This document shows positions 61,553 to 64,000 of a stretch of DNA of 64,000 bases, in pieces (position 1 is the first letter of the stretch; every line of letters begins with the position of its first letter). This DNA is from JACKBC01 sp041391125 (GTDB lineage: Bacteria > Chloroflexota > Anaerolineae > Caldilineales > Caldilineaceae). The notes under the pieces are model-generated. The model ran no database searches. It was not told the DNA's origin and was given only the letters and a program-made list of their open reading frames with translations. The DNA is taken from positions 1 through 64,000 of the forward strand of contig JAWKON010000018.1 of assembly GCA_041391125.1 (NCBI GenBank), in the 5' to 3' direction. The translations under genes and the position numbers were made by a program.

Positions 61553-62533
61553 ATGATTCGCACGCTCTATCGCCACCGCAGTGGCACGCAACTGATGGAT
61601 TTACCGGGCGATCAACTGCTGGCCGCCGTGCAGGATAAACAGGCGCGCCTCTGGATCGACATGCAGAAGCCCACCGAGGCCGAGGCCAAACTGGTGCTGG
61701 AAGAGGCATTTCACTTCCACCCCTTGAGCATTGAAGATACGCTCAACGATGTCCACACGCCCAAAATGGATGACTATGGCCGCTATCGTTATTTGGTTCT
61801 GCACGCCATCGGCATGGGCGACGAGCGCATGGACATTCACACCAAAGAGCTGGATGTCTTCGTGGGCGCCAATTTTCTCATTACCGTCCACGAACAGCCC
61901 ATGTCGGTTATTGATGCCTTTTGGAACGAAGAGCACCATCAAAGCAAAGGGCTGGCGCGCGGCCCCGTCTATTTGCTCTACGAACTGATGGATAGGCAGA
62001 TCGACGCCTATATTCCGCTCATCGACCGCTTCGAAGAGCGACTGGAAGAGCTGGGCGATCTGATCTTTTTAAATGGTCAAACCAACGACAAGACGTTGCT
62101 CAACGACATTTTGACGGCCAAAAGCAGCGCCCTGCGCATGAGGCGCATTCTGCGTCCACAAAGCGCCATTATGGAAAAGCTGGCCTGGAATGAATTCAGC
62201 GTCATCCCCCACGAAGCCCGCATCTATTTTCAAGACGTGTATGACCATCTCTTTCGCCTGTCGGAATTGGCGGACAGCATGCGCGACCTGGCCGGCAGCA
62301 CCATTGAAACGCACCTGACGCTGGTCAACAACCGCATGAATGAGATCATGAAGGTGTTGACCATGATCTCGACGATCTTTATTCCATTGGGTTTTATTGC
62401 CAGCGTTTACGGCATGAATTTTCATTACATGCCCGAACTGGAGCGCGTTTGGACCTATCCGCTGGTCTGGATTCTCTTTTTACTCATTGCTGGTGGTATG
62501 ATTTGGATGTTTCGTCGCCGCGGCTGGATTTGA
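61553..62533 (+). CDS. corA: CorA-family Mg2+/Co2+ transporter
   Basis: A 326-residue CorA protein. A large cytoplasmic N-terminal domain (LWIDMQKPTEAEAKLVLEEA, HPLSIEDTLNDVHTPKMDDY) is followed by long helices and two C-terminal membrane helices (MISTIFIPLGFIASVYGMNF and LVWILFLLIAGGMIWMF). The selectivity motif YGMNF ends the first. Length is normal. It starts 9 nt after the sugar dehydrogenase stop and is followed 6 nt later by a hypothetical gene, so the three may share a transcript. Confidence 0.95.
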   Translation: MIRTLYRHRSGTQLMDLPGDQLLAAVQDKQARLWIDMQKPTEAEAKLVLEEAFHFHPLSIEDTLNDVHTPKMDDYGRYRYLVLHAIGMGDERMDIHTKELDVFVGANFLITVHEQPMSVIDAFWNEEHHQSKGLARGPVYLLYELMDRQIDAYIPLIDRFEERLEELGDLIFLNGQTNDKTLLNDILTAKSSALRMRRILRPQSAIMEKLAWNEFSVIPHEARIYFQDVYDHLFRLSELADSMRDLAGSTIETHLTLVNNRMNEIMKVLTMISTIFIPLGFIASVYGMNFHYMPELERVWTYPLVWILFLLIAGGMIWMFRRRGWI

Positions 62534-62539
62534 GATATT

Positions 62540-63082
62540 ATGGCTTATTTTTGGATCGAAAACGAGAAGTTAGAAGAGTCTGGGCGCCTACCCCAAAGCG
62601 CACAGCCATTTGTGCAAGCGGCCCCGCGTCTGCTGCCGCCGCAAATTAGTGAGCTGCATCGGGCATTTTCCCAATGGAGCGTATTGGGTTTTTCGCCGGG
62701 AACGATGCGCCCGAACCGCATCTGGCTGGCGCCAAACGCGACGCCCGTTTTTCTATTCGCCAACGGTCGCCGCCCCCAACCGCTCATGCAGATGGGGCTG
62801 GCCCGTGAACTAGCCGCCTGGCTGGTGCTGCTCGATGGCTACATGGAAACGTTTGTGGTTGTTGCGCGGGCCCGCGCCCAGTGGACCGTGGACGAACTGG
62901 CCTATGCCCTCATTTTTATGACGCCCGCCTATCTGCCGTCCGAACTCACCAATGGCGCCATCCCTGTGCATCAATGGCAACGCACTGCCCAAGCGCTGGC
63001 CACCGCCGTGGTCGATGGCCCGCTGGTGGGGGCGCCGACTGATCGACATTGGAAGGAAATTAGTAGAGGAGTAGATGAGTAG
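62540..63082 (+). CDS. Hypothetical protein
   Basis: A 180-residue protein starting 6 nt after corA, so probably co-transcribed. I do not recognise the family. It is a soluble, Ala/Pro-rich protein with no signal peptide or membrane helix. A central hydrophobic stretch (ARELAAWLVLLDGYMETFVVV) and a Trp-containing helix (WTVDELAYALIFMTPAYLP) suggest a compact alpha/beta fold. Codon use resembles the neighbours, which supports a real gene. Confidence 0.65.
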   Translation: MAYFWIENEKLEESGRLPQSAQPFVQAAPRLLPPQISELHRAFSQWSVLGFSPGTMRPNRIWLAPNATPVFLFANGRRPQPLMQMGLARELAAWLVLLDGYMETFVVVARARAQWTVDELAYALIFMTPAYLPSELTNGAIPVHQWQRTAQALATAVVDGPLVGAPTDRHWKEISRGVDE

Positions 63083-63140
63083 AGAGTAGAGGAGGGGATA
63101 CGAGAGTCTCCTCTACTCCTCCCTCCTCTACTCCCCACTG
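63062..63140. repeat. Palindrome of GTAGAGGAG/CTCCTCTAC words
   Basis: GTAGAGGAGTAGATGAGTAG and GAGTAGAGGAGG on the left, CTCCTCTACTCCTCC and CTCCTCTACTCCCCAC on the right. It overlaps the end of the hypothetical gene. Similar words occur without a partner at 38803-38832 before the DUF4062-like gene. Confidence 0.8.
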
Positions 63141-63146
63141 TTCATC

Positions 63147-63664
63147 ATGCCTATTGACCGTCGTCATTTGCCCAAAATCACCGAAGAGATCAAGCGAACC
63201 TGGCAGCCCAAGCGCCGGGATTTTTCGGCTGGCGGCGTGGCGTATCGGCGGATTGGTGGTTCAAAGAAGAGGGGCCGGAACAGATTCAGATTGCGCTCAT
63301 TGCCACGCACAACGGCAAGCGCTGGCAATTGCCCAAAGGGACGCGTGAAGAGGGCGAAACCTCGGTCGAAACGGCTATCCGTGAAGTGGAGGAAGAAGCC
63401 GGCGTTTCCACTAAACTGGATCAATTTCTGCATACGGTCGAATATTGGTATTGGGATACCTATCAAAGAAGCGAGCCCTGCCTGGTACATAAGCAGGTCG
63501 ATTTTTACCTGCTGCGCATCACGGGCGGCCAGCTTAGCGACGCCAGCTATGAAGTGGATGCCGTGGCCTGGTTCACGCTGGAGCAGGCGCTGCAGCAGCT
63601 CACCTTTGAGGCGGAACGGCACGTGCTGCGGCTGGCCATTGGGAAGTTAGACAGCTCCGGGTAA
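63147..63664 (+). CDS. Nudix hydrolase (one frameshift)
   Basis: A Nudix protein of about 172 residues in two frames. The N-terminal frame reads RRDFSAGGVAYRRI and is lost near 63255-63265. The other frame continues IQIALIATHNGKRWQLPKG and the Nudix box TREEGETSVETAIREVEEEAG with the full E-x7-R-E-V-x-E-E-x-G core. YWYWDTYQRSEPCLVHKQVDF and a C-terminal helix follow. The N-terminal SAGGVAYRR and WQLPKG pattern resembles diadenosine-polyphosphate or MutT-like hydrolases of Chloroflexota and Actinobacteria. A single indel explains the break, so the gene is probably intact in the organism. Confidence 0.85.
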
Positions 63665-63668
63665 TTTA

Positions 63669-63840
63669 GCGGAGGCTGAGCTTGTCGAAGCCGCAGCGGC
63701 CCGGCTTCGACAAGCTCAGCCTCCGTTCAGCTTTCGTAGGTCACTCTTGCAGAGTGACATGATTGGGTGACCAAGCGGCTGGGGTCGATCGGGCCGTCAC
63801 ACAACATGTGTGACCTACGATTGCTTCGACAAGCTCAGCC
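63669..63840. repeat. Composite of CTGAGCTTGTCGAAG and GTAGGTCACTCT palindromes
   Basis: 63670-63724: arms GGAGGCTGAGCTTGTCGAAG and CTTCGACAAGCTCAGCCTCC, exact complements. 63735-63822: CGTAGGTCACTCTTGCAGAG and TGTGTGACCTACG, like 25611. 63823-63840: a further single copy of CTTCGACAAGCTCAGCCTTC. It lies between two convergent genes. Confidence 0.88.
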
Positions 63841-63858
63841 TTCGTTCAGTCAGCCGCC

Positions 63859-64000
63859 CTACGTCTCTCTACCTACAAAACGCCCTAGTGCCTGAAAAGC
63901 CAGCGCCGGCTGATTGGGATCCCGCTCCGGGTTGCGGCCTGTGTTATAGGTGAGAATTAGCTCGCGGCGGGCGCGCGTCATGCCTACGTAGAGCAACCGC
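63859..64000 (-). CDS. C-terminal end of a UvrD/PcrA-like helicase (cut by window edge)
   Basis: The minus-strand frame ending at TAG 63859 reads RLLYVGMTRARRELILTY, which is helicase motif VI of the UvrD/Rep/PcrA superfamily 1 enzymes. About 25 further residues to a short tail ending FVGRET follow. Only 46 residues are inside the window, so the subfamily cannot be told. Confidence 0.8.
   Translation of the reverse strand, partial: RLLYVGMTRARRELILTYNTGRNPERDPNQPALAFQALGRFVGRET

Overview
The window looks like a chromosomal contig of a Chloroflexota bacterium, probably Anaerolineae- or Caldilineae-like. I infer this from the gene content: SCO1664/DUF3090/phosphomutase trio, DUF3048 and kelch proteins, a lipoprotein sugar-binding protein, long Pro/Thr linkers, and mixed moderately GC-rich codon use. 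No rRNA or marker gene was available to fix the taxonomy. Most genes are ordinary housekeeping and metabolism.

Layout. 1-13.2 kb, almost all minus strand: queG (cut by the edge), tsaE, a GDP-mannose pyrophosphorylase/mutase-like fusion, the SCO1664-DUF3090-MSMEG_4193-type trio, a Phd-type toxin-antitoxin pair, malate synthase G, an M24 peptidase, DUF1028, DUF971 and a slipin. 13.3-15.3 kb: a large DUF3048 lipoprotein. 15.4-20.2 kb: a decayed accessory strip with broken amidohydrolase, HsdM (internal deletion), YhcG/DUF1016 nuclease and Uma2 genes. 20.3-29.9 kb: two successive pairs of heterodimeric ABC exporter genes separated by a TPR protein. The first pair is preceded by a strong promoter, a 46-codon leader ORF and two intrinsic-terminator-like hairpins. 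30.0-30.4 kb: a tRNA-Pro/Gly/Met operon. 30.5-36.5 kb: a CRP/FNR regulator, a degenerate polyprenyl-synthase-like protein, secA, hsp20 and a BON-like protein. 36.7-38.8 kb: rmd and gmd, which with the pyrophosphorylase would make GDP-rhamnose. 38.8-50.7 kb: DUF4062-like, GrpB and Nudix proteins, a CUT1 sugar ABC importer, putA, lepA and rsmA. 51-64 kb: an SDR, a LuxR-TM-kelch protein, PspC, a GlcD/GlcF-type oxidoreductase, RNase D, a glucose/sorbosone dehydrogenase-like secreted protein, CorA, a Nudix enzyme and the end of a UvrD-like helicase.

Two things shape the whole window. First, many genes that should be intact (lepA, secA, gmd, putA, glcB) are split by small indels, several at T runs where a base seems to be missing. 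These are most simply sequencing or assembly errors, so I annotate those genes as single CDS. Second, nearly every gap over about 80 bp holds an imperfect palindrome built from recurring words, often one palindrome nested in another. Two such elements also lie inside the ATPase domains of both second-half exporter genes, at matching positions.

The most promising observations are the leader/attenuator region before the ABC exporter operon, the palindromes at matching sites inside the two paralogous ABC genes, the nested modular palindromes, the HsdM deletion derivative, and the membrane-anchored LuxR-kelch protein.
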